The notes: a model not told the origin generated them from the letters alone. Shown: positions 31,516 through 39,224, numbered from the stretch's first letter. The stretch: 40,791 bases of DNA from SM1-73 sp964588305 (GCA_964588305.1 CAZPOP010000024.1:1-40791), one strand, 5' to 3'. Numbers and translations are program-made.

Positions 31516-32193
31516 CTATTTGAAGAACAAGGCTAAAATCACCGCGACCACCAAGGCCGGCAGGAAGTTCCCGACTTTTATCTTCTTTATCCCCAAAAGA
31601 AAGATGCCAATTCCCACGATGATGAGTCCGCCCGTAGCAGTCAGTTCGTTTAGGACTTCAGGCCTGAGCAAAAACGATAGATGACTGCCCAAAAGGGTAA
31701 GGCCTCCCTGAAACAAAAGAACGGTTATGGAGGAAAACAAGACGCCCACCCCCAGGCTGGAGGCGAAAACCATTGAGGCAAAACAATCCAGCAGTGATTT
31801 GGCGTACAAGACGCTGGCATCTCCGCTGGCCCCATCCTGAATGGATCCCACAACGGTCATGGGACCTATGCAAAAGACCAAACTGGAGGTGACAAATCCC
31901 AAAACGAAGGTCCCCGATTCAGATTTTACTTTCCTTCTGACTAAATCACCCAACCTCTCCAATCCTTCCTCTAATCCTAGAATTTCTCCAATGATCCCCC
32001 CGATGGCCAGGCTCCCGATGACCAGAAGGATGCTCTCGGTTTCGAAAGCCATCTTAAAGCCGATCAAAAGCGTGGACAGGCCCAGGGCGTGCATGACGAT
32101 GGTGTTGATCTTTTCCGAGAAGCGCCTTCCGATCAGAAGACCAAAAGAACTTCCCAAAAGGACCGTGGCCGTATTTACCAAAGTACCTTTCAT
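31516..32193 (-). CDS. DUF554 family membrane protein (YdfK-type)
   Basis: 225 residues from the ATG at 32193 (MKGTLVNTATVLLGSSFGLLIG), the usual family start; an ATG three codons earlier is also possible. About seven hydrophobic segments, with the motifs GTLVNTATVLLG, ILGLEEGLERLGDLV, FVLGFVTSSLVFCIGPMTVVGSIQDG and ASSLGVGVLFSSITVLLFQGGLTLLG typical of DUF554. It is an inner-membrane protein of unknown function, possibly a transporter. No good ribosome binding site is seen; the gap upstream is filled with TTGAATTTTGAA-like words. Confidence 0.9.
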   Translation of the reverse strand: MKGTLVNTATVLLGSSFGLLIGRRFSEKINTIVMHALGLSTLLIGFKMAFETESILLVIGSLAIGGIIGEILGLEEGLERLGDLVRRKVKSESGTFVLGFVTSSLVFCIGPMTVVGSIQDGASGDASVLYAKSLLDCFASMVFASSLGVGVLFSSITVLLFQGGLTLLGSHLSFLLRPEVLNELTATGGLIIVGIGIFLLGIKKIKVGNFLPALVVAVILALFFK

Positions 32194-32202
32194 AAGAATC
32201 AT

Positions 32203-32262
32203 TCAGGATTCAACATTCAAAATTCAAGATTTGAACGCACAATTCATACTTGCGTTCGAATT
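32203..32262. repeat. word-like degenerate repeat after the four-helix-bundle gene
   Basis: GATTCAACATTCAAAATTCA and similar: near-copies of the word TTCAAAATTCAAGA on the plus strand, lying between the stop codon at 32263 and the DUF554 start. Sister tracts are at 32708-32745 and 36133-36190. Confidence 0.5.
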
Positions 32263-32634
32263 TCAAGACCGTGGTTTTAATTTTTCTCCTTTCATTTTGG
32301 AGCCTCTTAAGTATCTGATAAACCCACCAATCATGGCCGAAACGGCACTGGCAGAAGACATTATCTTGTCCAGTTCATCCTTGGTCAGGTAACCCTGATC
32401 GGAAGCGATGAAAAGATGCGACCTAATCTCTCCACAGGAAGCTTTTGCTATATAGAGAAATCTGATGAATTCAGTATTTGATCCCCTTTCAAATCCTTCA
32501 GCAATGTTCGACATTACCGAAACGGCTGATCTTCTGATCTGATCGACCAAGCCAAAGTCTTTGGAAAAACGTTGCCTCTTCGTGAGCGAATATATTTCGT
32601 TAACCAACTCTCTGGATTTTTTCCAAACGTCCAA
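32263..32634 (-). CDS. four-helix-bundle protein (23S rRNA intervening-sequence family)
   Basis: About 123 residues. The pattern DVWKKSRELVNEIYSLTKR, FGLVDQIRRSAVSVMSNIAEGFERGS, FIRFLYIAKASCGEIRSHLFIASDQGYL and DKIMSSASAVSAMIGGFIRYL is the S23/four-helix-bundle family (TIGR02436). Family members usually start a few residues earlier (RKFEDLDVW), and those codons are present in frame here, but no ATG, GTG or TTG begins them, so the TTG at 32634 is taken. By family knowledge it forms homopentamers; the role is unknown despite the link to rRNA inserts. These genes are often mobile or scattered. It follows the LeuC-like gene by 119 bases of repeat-like sequence. Confidence 0.88.
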   Translation of the reverse strand: MDVWKKSRELVNEIYSLTKRQRFSKDFGLVDQIRRSAVSVMSNIAEGFERGSNTEFIRFLYIAKASCGEIRSHLFIASDQGYLTKDELDKIMSSASAVSAMIGGFIRYLRGSKMKGEKLKPRS

Positions 32635-32707
32635 ATCTTCAAACTTCCTTATCCCGATACAACCCCCAGAGGATTCCTCTCATGTGTCCCCCATATCTAA
32701 ACGATCT

Positions 32708-32745
32708 TCTGGATCTTGAGTCTTGAATTTTGAATCTTGAACTCG
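32708..32745. repeat. word-like degenerate repeat after the LeuC-like gene
   Basis: GATCTTGAGTCTTGAATTTT followed by GAATCTTGAACTC: four near-copies of TCTTGAA words beginning 8 bases after the stop codon at 32754. Confidence 0.5.
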
Positions 32746-32753
32746 GAACATAT

Positions 32754-34019
32754 TTACCAGTATTTTCTCGGATCCGTTATTTTCCCTTCCACCGCCGAAG
32801 CGGCCACCGTGGCGGGACTGCAAAGATATACTTCCGCTCCTTTTCCCAGTTTGCCCAAAAAATTCCGATTAGAGGTGGATAGAAGAATGTCCCCTTTGCC
32901 CAGAACACCGTGATGTCCCGCGGTGCAAAGACTGCATCCGGGATTGGTCACCATGGCCCCCACCTTCATGAAGACCTCATACAGTCCCGCTTTGAGCATT
33001 TCCATGGCTACTTCCCTGGTGGCGGGGACAACGACGAATCTCACGTCGGGGTGAATCTTGCCGGCTTTCTTCAGAATTCGGGCGGCGGCTTTGAAATCCT
33101 CAAATCTTCCGTTGGTACAGGAGCCAATGAATCCTTCGTTGAAGGGCGCTCCTTCGACCTCCTCCACCGGCTTTACGTTATCCGGAGTGTGGGGACAAGC
33201 AATCTGCGGTACCAAGTTCTTAACGTCGATTTCCACCTCGTCCAGATATCCTGCACTTTCATCCGGCGTCACCACATCCAGGTTGTCTCCACATCTTAAC
33301 CTCAAAAATTCCAACGTCCCATCGCTGGGCTGAATGAAGCCCACCTTGCCGTTCACCTCGGTCACCATGCTCCCCAGAGTCAACCTGCCGGCCAATGAAA
33401 GGTTTTCGATGGGCTCGCCCACAAATTCAAGTGATTTATAGTTGGGTTTGTCAGTCCCTATGTCTTTCACAAATTTCAGCGTTAAATCCTTTGCCGAGAC
33501 CGGCTCTTTGTATTTTCCTTTGAAAATCACTTTGATCGTCTCAGGCACCCTGAACCACAGCTTTCCCGAATACCAGGCCGCAACGATATCCGTATTCCCG
33601 ACTCCCGAAGCAAATGATCCCATCGATCCTAAGAGATTCATATGGCTGTCGGTCCCGATCACCACCGATCCAGGCTTAATCATCCCTTGCTCCAAAAGCA
33701 CGTGCTGCCCGATTCCCCAGTTCACGTCAAAGAGATTCTTTATCCCTTGCCTTGTGGCAAATTCTCTGCACAGAGCTTGATTCTGCGCCACCTTCATGTC
33801 TTTGGCAGGGGCCTGGTAGTCAAAGGTCATGGCGATCTTATCCGGGTCTAGGACTTTTCCCTTATCTGTAAACTTGTCGAACTCCAGCACGGCATTGGGA
33901 CCCCCAAAATCCCTGATCACCACCAGATCCACTTCCGCCCACACTCGATCATTGGCACAAACAGCTTTTCCCGACGCTTTAGATAAGATTTTTTCGATTA
34001 TAGTTTTTCCATTGCTCAT
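32754..34019 (-). CDS. aconitase-family large subunit (3-isopropylmalate/homoaconitate dehydratase, LeuC/HacA type)
   Basis: 421 residues, the length of the archaeal/bacterial LeuC-2/HacA group. Family motifs: IGTDSHMNLLGSMGSFASGVGNTD, FIGSCTNGRFEDFKAAARIL (first cluster Cys) and NPGCSLCTAGHHGVLGKGD (second and third cluster Cys), ending GKITDPRKYW. By family knowledge it holds a [4Fe-4S] cluster and isomerises a hydroxy tricarboxylate by dehydration and rehydration, together with a small swivelling subunit (LeuD). No leuD lies next to it on either side here, so the substrate stays open (isopropylmalate, homoaconitate or a related acid). GGATTTCGCA just before the ATG is only a fair binding site. 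Confidence 0.88.
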   Translation of the reverse strand: MSNGKTIIEKILSKASGKAVCANDRVWAEVDLVVIRDFGGPNAVLEFDKFTDKGKVLDPDKIAMTFDYQAPAKDMKVAQNQALCREFATRQGIKNLFDVNWGIGQHVLLEQGMIKPGSVVIGTDSHMNLLGSMGSFASGVGNTDIVAAWYSGKLWFRVPETIKVIFKGKYKEPVSAKDLTLKFVKDIGTDKPNYKSLEFVGEPIENLSLAGRLTLGSMVTEVNGKVGFIQPSDGTLEFLRLRCGDNLDVVTPDESAGYLDEVEIDVKNLVPQIACPHTPDNVKPVEEVEGAPFNEGFIGSCTNGRFEDFKAAARILKKAGKIHPDVRFVVVPATREVAMEMLKAGLYEVFMKVGAMVTNPGCSLCTAGHHGVLGKGDILLSTSNRNFLGKLGKGAEVYLCSPATVAASAVEGKITDPRKYW

Positions 34020-34152
34020 TGCGAAATCCTGCTTCTCCTTGATAATCGTGTTCCAATTTGTCCAGCTGATTCAAAAGCCCATTGGATGCGGCTGAACAAA
34101 ATAAGAATGAAAATGAAAAACGTAGTCAGAATTCTATTCTATAGTGTGCAAG

Positions 34153-34203
34153 GTAGCGGAAGGCTTCAGCCTTCCATTATGGAAACCTAAAGGTTTCCGC
34201 TAC
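34153..34203. repeat. REP sequence (two hairpins) overlapping the RAYT stop codon
   Basis: GTAGC, stem GGAAGG / CCTTCC, then stem GGAAACC / GGTTTCC, then GCTAC. The closing GCTAC contains the RAYT stop codon (34200-34202). It is the best example in the window of the GTAG-headed double hairpin that RAYT proteins act on. Confidence 0.85.
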
Positions 34204-34673
34204 ATTTTAAATATCTCCTTTTCAAACTCCAAAGAACCTGAAAAAGGGTATTCCTCTGGGTGTTTGACTAAACCTTTTCTGACTGGGTTTTCCAAAACGT
34301 ATCTGACAACCTTGCCTATGCTCTCTTCCTTCCGAAGGATGTGGTCATAATAACTCTTTTGCCACAGCTTCTTCTTGGCCTCTCTCCTGAAGTGATATCC
34401 GGTCAATTGCTTAAACTGCTTAATCATCTTTATAAGATCAGACCCTTCCGTACCACCCAACAGAAGATGTAAATGATCAGGCATAAAGCAGTATACGTAA
34501 TTTATGAATCCGAAAGTCTTACAACATCCTTTTAGTTTTTCTAAAAGCAAATTCACAATTTGCAGATCTTTGAATGTCGCCTGCCCGTCAAAAGTACAGA
34601 TGGTGATAAAATAAACTCTTTCTTGACAATACAGATCAAGCTCCAGGCGATTAACCTTGCGCTCAAAATTCAT
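34200..34673 (-). CDS. RAYT, REP-associated tyrosine transposase (Y1/IS200-like)
   Basis: 157 residues. The single-strand nuclease motif is MPDHLHLLL (His67, His69, the HUH pair), with YFITICTFDG before it and a catalytic tyrosine in KSYYDHILRKEES (Tyr108 or Tyr109), then YVLENPVRKGLV. This is the RAYT/TnpA-REP pattern. By family knowledge such proteins cut and join REP DNA with a GTAG head and spread it within one genome; they are usually domesticated single-copy genes. REP hairpins flank the gene on both sides (34153, 34694, 34804), and one covers its stop codon. A broken copy of its 5' end lies just upstream. Confidence 0.92.
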   Translation of the reverse strand: MNFERKVNRLELDLYCQERVYFITICTFDGQATFKDLQIVNLLLEKLKGCCKTFGFINYVYCFMPDHLHLLLGGTEGSDLIKMIKQFKQLTGYHFRREAKKKLWQKSYYDHILRKEESIGKVVRYVLENPVRKGLVKHPEEYPFSGSLEFEKEIFKM

Positions 34674-34693
34674 AACGGAAAGAGGGTTCAGGT

Positions 34694-34730
34694 GTAGCGG
34701 AAGGCTTCAGCCTTCCACAATGGAGACCTC
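34694..34730. repeat. half REP sequence upstream of the RAYT gene
   Basis: GTAGC plus the GGAAGG / CCTTCC hairpin and GGAGACC, then interrupted before the second arm. It belongs to a directly repeated unit of about 100 bases (34628-34729 and 34743-34840). Confidence 0.75.
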
Positions 34731-34783
34731 TTTTGACTGTGTAGATCAAATTCTAAACGATTAACCTTGCGCTTAGAATTCAT
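34727..34783 (-). pseudogene. remnant of a second RAYT gene (first 18 codons)
   Basis: From an ATG at 34783 it reads MNSKRKVNRLEFDLHSQK, aligning with MNFERKVNRLELDLYCQE of the intact RAYT gene, then joins the REP-like sequence. The shared stretch also includes the 5' flank, so it arose by tandem duplication or by a second insertion that removed the rest. Confidence 0.75.
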
Positions 34784-34803
34784 AACAGAAATAGGGTTCA
34801 GAT

Positions 34804-34854
34804 GTAGCGGAAGGCTTCAGCCTTCCACAATGGAGACCTGAAGGTCTCCGCAAC
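34804..34854. repeat. REP sequence (two hairpins) just after the M48 peptidase gene
   Basis: GTAGC, stem GGAAGG / CCTTCC, stem GGAGACC / GGTCTCC, then GCAAC in place of GCTAC. It ends 2 bases after the M48 stop codon. Confidence 0.85.
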
Positions 34855-34856
34855 AT

Positions 34857-36125
34857 TCAAAACTCATATTCTTCGGCAAACTGTACCCTTTTTGAAATGG
34901 GTGGATGATCATACAGCAAGAATTCAATTACCGGGCTCGGATTAGGATCGGCTAAGTTGACATAGGCTAATTTATCCATGGTGGAGATAAAGGCTTCTTT
35001 ATTATAGGTCATGTCCAGAGCAAACCTGTCTGCCTGCCTTTCCATTTGCCTGGAAAGGGCTGGACCTATGGGCATGGTGATTATGCCGTAGATCACAAAG
35101 ATCAGAAGTATCAAAGGCAATCCCGCCACGTCAGCCATGTTCTCAATCTTCAGCCTGTTTCTGAACCGCGTTATGATCCTGGGGCCGATCAGATGAATTA
35201 TGAAAAACCCTATGCCCATCAGAATCGAAGAGAAGAGTATTCCCCACCAGATATGATGCTTGAGATTGTGTCCCATCTCGTGTGCAATCACCACCTCGAT
35301 TTCATCGGAAGTGAACTCATCTATAAGATTGTCACCCAAGACGATTCTTTTGGTGTTGCCCAGTCCGGTGAACATGGCATTTGCCTTTTTGGTTTGCTTG
35401 CTCATGTCCACGGTGAAGATATCTTCCACCTCCACGTTCGCCTTATGGGACAGCCTTACCAGTCTCTCTCTCAACTCACCCTCAGGCAGAGGAGTGTAGA
35501 CATTAAACAGTGGCATAATCAAAATGGGGGCTAAATTTACCAGGACTACGGTGAAGATTATGAAGAACCCCGAGACGTAAAGCCACCAGGTTCTGGGTGC
35601 CTTCTTAAGAGTCAGATATATCCCTTCCACTGCAATCAAAACGATTATGGCGAGAACCAACAGGCTCAATACCTCTTCTCCGAACCACTGAAAGAAGGTC
35701 TGGTTGGACAGTTCATACTTATGTTCCAGGGAAAAACCATAATAGCTGGAAGGAAATCCGACCACAAATGCTATGATGAGAAACAGAAAAGCATAGAGTG
35801 CTACCACCCAAAATCGCTTTTCTGTGATCTTCTCGATTTGCCTTCGCAGATATGCCGAGATTCCGAGGAACAGAAACAAAACCAAAAAGACGATAGTGTA
35901 GCCTTGATCCACAAAGAAGTGGACATTCTTCGCCTTCTGATATTGGATCGCTTTTTCCAAACGCTCTTCTTTCTCCAACTGAGTTTGTGCCAGAGCTTCT
36001 TCTGAGCTGTCAGCCATTGTGGAAGCCTGTGCCTCTTGTTCAGGCTCATTTTGGGCAGGAACCGCCTGAATCAGAATGACTGAGACTATTAAGGCCGACA
36101 AGACGAAAGACAAAATTTTCCGCAT
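34857..36125 (-). CDS. M48-family (Ste24-like) membrane zinc metallopeptidase
   Basis: 422 residues from the ATG at 36125. The signal or first membrane segment is RKILSFVLSALIVSVILIQAVPA, then a Glu-rich spacer, several membrane segments (about 78-92, 108-126, 153-172, 182-206), the zinc motif VIAHEMGHNLKHH (about 281-291) and the third ligand Glu in RQMERQADRFALD, plus two more membrane segments between them. The N-terminal region fits the Peptidase_M48_N domain of CAAX prenyl proteases (Ste24). By family knowledge it degrades misfolded or trapped inner-membrane proteins. It begins 64 bases after thi4, in a stretch full of TTTGAATC-like words, and shares no clear operon logic with it. Confidence 0.9.
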   Translation of the reverse strand: MRKILSFVLSALIVSVILIQAVPAQNEPEQEAQASTMADSSEEALAQTQLEKEERLEKAIQYQKAKNVHFFVDQGYTIVFLVLFLFLGISAYLRRQIEKITEKRFWVVALYAFLFLIIAFVVGFPSSYYGFSLEHKYELSNQTFFQWFGEEVLSLLVLAIIVLIAVEGIYLTLKKAPRTWWLYVSGFFIIFTVVLVNLAPILIMPLFNVYTPLPEGELRERLVRLSHKANVEVEDIFTVDMSKQTKKANAMFTGLGNTKRIVLGDNLIDEFTSDEIEVVIAHEMGHNLKHHIWWGILFSSILMGIGFFIIHLIGPRIITRFRNRLKIENMADVAGLPLILLIFVIYGIITMPIGPALSRQMERQADRFALDMTYNKEAFISTMDKLAYVNLADPNPSPVIEFLLYDHPPISKRVQFAEEYEF

Positions 36126-36132
36126 CACAATA

Positions 36133-36189
36133 TGCTCTGAAAATCTTTGATTGGGATATCTTTGAATTTTGATTTGCAGTTTTGAATCT
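36133..36189. repeat. word-like degenerate repeat after thi4
   Basis: TTTGAATTTTGATTTGCAGT and neighbouring near-copies of TTTGAATC/TTTGATTG fill the gap between thi4 and the M48 gene. Confidence 0.45.
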
Positions 36190-36975
36190 TTACTTTTTCT
36201 CTTTTAATTTCTCGAAAATCTCCTTTGCCACTTTTTCACCAGAGAGCAACATTCCTCCGAAGATAGGTCCCATTCTGTGCGAGCCATAGACCGCATTGGC
36301 CGCCATTCCCGTCACGTAGACCCTGGGAAAGACCTCCTTTGAGTTTTCCACCACCTCTTTTTCTCCCCTATCCGCCCACATCGGCTTTTCTCCGAGGATA
36401 TCTCCGGTCGAGGTGAAAAGCTTGGGACCGATCTTTCTGACGATTATCTTCACCAGCTCTGCCGGATGGCCGGTTGCTTCCACCAGATATTTCGCTCGAA
36501 TGGTCAATGGATCTACGTGAAGATTCGCCAGTTCCACCGCCGACCAGTTCAGCACCAAGCCACACACACTTTCATTCTCCAGCATTACGTCTTCGACGCT
36601 TATCAGATTAAAGACCTTTGCCCCGGCCTTTACCGCCTTTGAACACAAAGTGGAGACGCACTCAACCGCATCGGCGGTGAAGTATCCTTTCTGGTAACTC
36701 TCGTACCCAACCCCGATTTCCTCTAAGATTCTCTTGCCCTCTTCGCCGACCACCAGCTCATTGAACATCATTCCCCCGCCCCACATACCTCCACCTATGG
36801 AGAGCTTTCTTTCAAAGACGGCCACTTTGACCTTTTCCCTTGCCAAATAGTAGGCCGCGCAAAGCCCGGCTGGCCCAGCTCCGACAATGGCCACGTCTGT
36901 TTCTGAATACTCCAAAAATTTCTTGGAGAAGTTCTCTACTATAGCTCTGGTGATAATCACGTCATCCAGCTTCAT
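36190..36975 (-). CDS. thi4: Thi4, sulfide-dependent ADP-thiazole synthase
   Basis: 261 residues, archaeal-type length. The dinucleotide site is VAIVGAGPAGLCAAYYLA (about 28-45), followed by ERKLSIGGGMWGGGMMF, then NWSAVELANLHVDPLTI, VEATGHPAELV, and GMAANAVYGSHRMGPIFGGMLLSG at the end. In eukaryotic Thi4 a cysteine gives up its sulfur in a single turnover; here the matching spot is LHVDP with His153, as in the methanogen enzyme, which uses free sulfide and is truly catalytic. By family knowledge it makes the thiazole part of thiamine from NAD, glycine and sulfide. No TPP riboswitch was recognised upstream. Confidence 0.93.
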   Translation of the reverse strand: MKLDDVIITRAIVENFSKKFLEYSETDVAIVGAGPAGLCAAYYLAREKVKVAVFERKLSIGGGMWGGGMMFNELVVGEEGKRILEEIGVGYESYQKGYFTADAVECVSTLCSKAVKAGAKVFNLISVEDVMLENESVCGLVLNWSAVELANLHVDPLTIRAKYLVEATGHPAELVKIIVRKIGPKLFTSTGDILGEKPMWADRGEKEVVENSKEVFPRVYVTGMAANAVYGSHRMGPIFGGMLLSGEKVAKEIFEKLKEKK

Positions 36976-37075
36976 ATCCTTATCCCTCGTGCATCGGTTC
37001 TAGAGTATAATAACTTGTCATTGCATGTCCCGATGAAATTAAGACGGGACAATCTCCACATAGTGGAATCCAATG

Positions 37076-37151
37076 GGATTGCTTCGTCGCTCCGCTCGTC
37101 GCAATGACGAGCGTCACCTATGTCATTGCGAGCGCTAGCGAAGCAATCTCC
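37076..37151. repeat. large inverted repeat (REP/MITE-like)
   Basis: GATTGCTTCG ... CGCAATGAC on the left (37078-37109) faces TGTCATTGCGAGCG ... CGAAGCAATC on the right (37120-37148). This arm is a widespread intergenic repeat in many bacterial genomes. Just upstream, GTCCCG / CGGGAC (37027-37050) is a further small stem. Confidence 0.75.
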
Positions 37152-37179
37152 AGATAGATTACTTTGTCGGTTCCCTCGG

Positions 37180-37199
37180 TATGAACCGAATGGTTCATA
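37180..37199. repeat. 20-nt palindrome 9 bases after the TrpB stop codon
   Basis: TATGAACCGAATGGTTCATA, perfect 8-bp arms with a 4-base centre. Sister of 19698-19717, in the same place relative to a stop codon. Confidence 0.6.
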
Positions 37200-37208
37200 C
37201 CTCGATTC

Positions 37209-38510
37209 TCATTTTAATCCCAGGACTGCTCGATACCCAACGATGTCCAGGAAGCCGTGTCCGCTCACATTGAAGGCGATCGTCTTCTTCTCGCCACTTA
37301 CTTTGCACTTGGTGGCCTCGTCTATGGCGCAGGCAATGCTGTATGCAGACTCGGGAGCAGGCAGGTAGCCCTCACTTTGGATAAACAACTTGGCCTTTTC
37401 AAAGACATATTTTTCATCTTCGGGATAGGCCACAGTGTCAATATATCCCTTATCTCTTAAGAGACTCAAAATCGGAGAGCACCCATGGTATCTCAATCCA
37501 TCTCCTCTTATCGGCCCCATGTTCACCTGATGCCCCAACGTGTACATCTTCAACAAAGGAGTCTGCTCGGCATAATCGGCAAAATCATACCTGTATTCGC
37601 CCTGCAAGTTGGGAGCAGCTTTGCTCTGGGCCGCGATAAATTTGATCTTTTTCCCTTCTTTCAATACATCATGCATGAAAGGCAGTGCAAATCCTCCAAA
37701 ATTGCTCCCGCCTCCCAAGCAGGATATAACCAAATCCGGATAGTCATCGAGTTTTTCAAACTGTTTTTTGGTCTCCAGGCCTATTATGCTCTGGTGCATC
37801 AACACATGGTTCAAAACCGATCCTAAACAATAGATAGCCTTCGGGTCTTTTTTGGCGTCCTCCACACCTTCCGAGATCGCGATTCCCAACGAGCCCGGGT
37901 GATTGTGATCCTTCTCATATAAGGTTTTGCCAAACTCAGTCTGATCACTGGGTGATGCATGTACCTCCGCTCCGAATAATTCCATCAGACTTCTCCGATC
38001 ATGTTTCCAGTTGTAGACCGCTCTGACCCAAAAGACGGTGCACTCCAGGCCAGCCAAAGCCGCGCCATAAGAAAGGGCAGTTCCCCATTGCCCTGCTCCG
38101 GTCTCGGTGGTAAGTCTTTTGTAGCCCTCCTTCTTGGCGTAGTAAGCCTGGGCCAGGGCGGTGTTCACCTTGTGACTACCGGTGGGGCTGTGGAATTCGG
38201 CCTTGTAGTAAAGCCGGGCGGGAGTGTCCAGTTTCTTTTCCAGATTCAGAGCTCTAAAAACTGGCCTGGGTCTGCCCGCTTGAAAATAGGTCTCTCGAAG
38301 CTCTTCCGGAATATCGATCCATCTATCCGTGGAGAATTCCTGCTTTAGGCACTCGCCGATCAATATCTCCGGCAGCTTCTCGATCCTTGATTCCCCTTCC
38401 TCCGGATCCTGGGGAGGAGGGAGAGGTTCCGGCAGATCGGGAAGTATATTGTACCACTGAGTTGGCATTTCTTTCAGGTCTAGGTTAACTTGTCTTTGTT
38501 TGGTGGGCAT
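37209..38510 (-). CDS. trpB: TrpB2-type tryptophan synthase beta-like PLP enzyme
   Basis: 433 residues, the longer TrpB2 group (TIGR01415). The PLP lysine is Lys114 in SPTGSHKVNTALAQAYYAK, and the phosphate loop is CLGGGSNFGGFALPF. The N-terminal extension YNILPDLPEPLPPPQDPE is typical of TrpB2. Other motifs: TTETGAGQWGTALSYGAAL, ISEGVEDAKKDP, CSPILSLLRDKGYIDTVAYPE, and GHGFLDIVGYRAVL at the end. By family knowledge it joins indole to serine to give tryptophan, often as a stand-alone enzyme that salvages indole. No trpA or other trp gene is nearby, which fits TrpB2. GGAGGAGAAG lies just before the ATG. Confidence 0.93.
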   Translation of the reverse strand: MPTKQRQVNLDLKEMPTQWYNILPDLPEPLPPPQDPEEGESRIEKLPEILIGECLKQEFSTDRWIDIPEELRETYFQAGRPRPVFRALNLEKKLDTPARLYYKAEFHSPTGSHKVNTALAQAYYAKKEGYKRLTTETGAGQWGTALSYGAALAGLECTVFWVRAVYNWKHDRRSLMELFGAEVHASPSDQTEFGKTLYEKDHNHPGSLGIAISEGVEDAKKDPKAIYCLGSVLNHVLMHQSIIGLETKKQFEKLDDYPDLVISCLGGGSNFGGFALPFMHDVLKEGKKIKFIAAQSKAAPNLQGEYRYDFADYAEQTPLLKMYTLGHQVNMGPIRGDGLRYHGCSPILSLLRDKGYIDTVAYPEDEKYVFEKAKLFIQSEGYLPAPESAYSIACAIDEATKCKVSGEKKTIAFNVSGHGFLDIVGYRAVLGLK

Positions 38511-38592
38511 TCTTCTCCTCCTTTGGGTTCATTTAAATTTCCTTGACTTCCAAATGAACTGAAAATTGCAGATGAAAAATAAGACCCATCTA

Positions 38593-38646
38593 CGCGTAGC
38601 CAAGGCTTTATGCCTCGGTGCCAAGCCGTGAAGGCTTGGCTACGCG
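38593..38646. repeat. REP-like double hairpin between the HD gene and trpB
   Basis: CGCGTAGCCAAG at one end and CTTGGCTACGCG at the other, with inner stems AGGC/GCCT and AAGCC/GGCTT. Same plan as the RAYT-linked REPs (GTAGC, two hairpins, GCTAC) but a different stem sequence. Confidence 0.75.
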
Positions 38647-38684
38647 CTCTCGACACTGCAATCTTCAGCTTTGCTTTCTCAAGT

Positions 38685-39224
38685 TTACATCTTGCCGCCT
38701 AAGCTTTCGAAGTTGATATAATCGGCATAGTGAATGATCATCGCCTCGGTGGAGCGGTACCCCCCATCCCCCTCCCTGGCATGCGTGGCAATCATATGAA
38801 TGACCTCATCCGGCAATCCGTGTTTGTAAGCCAACGACGCTCCGGAAAAAGGATGGCGCAAAAGCTTCCCCATTTTGCTCTTGGTGATCTTGCCCTGGGC
38901 CAAAGCGTATTCCAGAAGTTTTCCCGCGTCGTGCAGGATTCCCCCGGCTAGCAAAAGATCAAAATCAATCTCAACTTTTTTCCCGTAGAACTTCAAAATG
39001 ACCTTCGCCGCCTCCAAAGCAGTATGAGTGACGGCTCTGGTGTGTTCGATCAGGCTTATTCTACAGTCGGGAATCAACAAGGTGAACGGAATCTTCTCCA
39101 AGTCTCCCACCTTCCAGCCACCCTGTTCTATTGCCTCATCCCAGACAGATATCACCCTCTTCTTCAAATCTTCATCTTTGATCTGATCGATCTCCGGAAA
39201 CAGGCTGATAATATCGCTTTTCAT
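38685..39224 (-). CDS. HD-domain phosphohydrolase
   Basis: 179 residues from the ATG at 39224 (MKSDIISLFPEIDQIKDEDL), with AGAAGGA 6 bases upstream; the frame stays open 35 codons further without features. HD-superfamily metal ligands: HTRAVTHTALEAA (His), GGILHDAGKLLEY (His-Asp pair), RHPFSGASLAYKHGLP and ATHAREGDGG (His), and HYADYINFE (Asp). By family knowledge HD proteins hydrolyse nucleotides or nucleotide second messengers; the narrow substrate cannot be named. It lies between trpB and the asparaginase gene with REP-like repeats on either side. Confidence 0.85.
   Translation of the reverse strand: MKSDIISLFPEIDQIKDEDLKKRVISVWDEAIEQGGWKVGDLEKIPFTLLIPDCRISLIEHTRAVTHTALEAAKVILKFYGKKVEIDFDLLLAGGILHDAGKLLEYALAQGKITKSKMGKLLRHPFSGASLAYKHGLPDEVIHMIATHAREGDGGYRSTEAMIIHYADYINFESLGGKM

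Noticed and set aside
34153..34854. CRISPR-like array around the RAYT gene
   Set aside because: Repeats are few, differ in spacing and form double hairpins with GTAG heads, which fits REP sequences; there are no cas genes.
37120..37368. Plus-strand frame beginning MSLRALAKQ
   Set aside because: It is the translation of a widespread inverted repeat and the 3' end of trpB on the other strand, not a gene.
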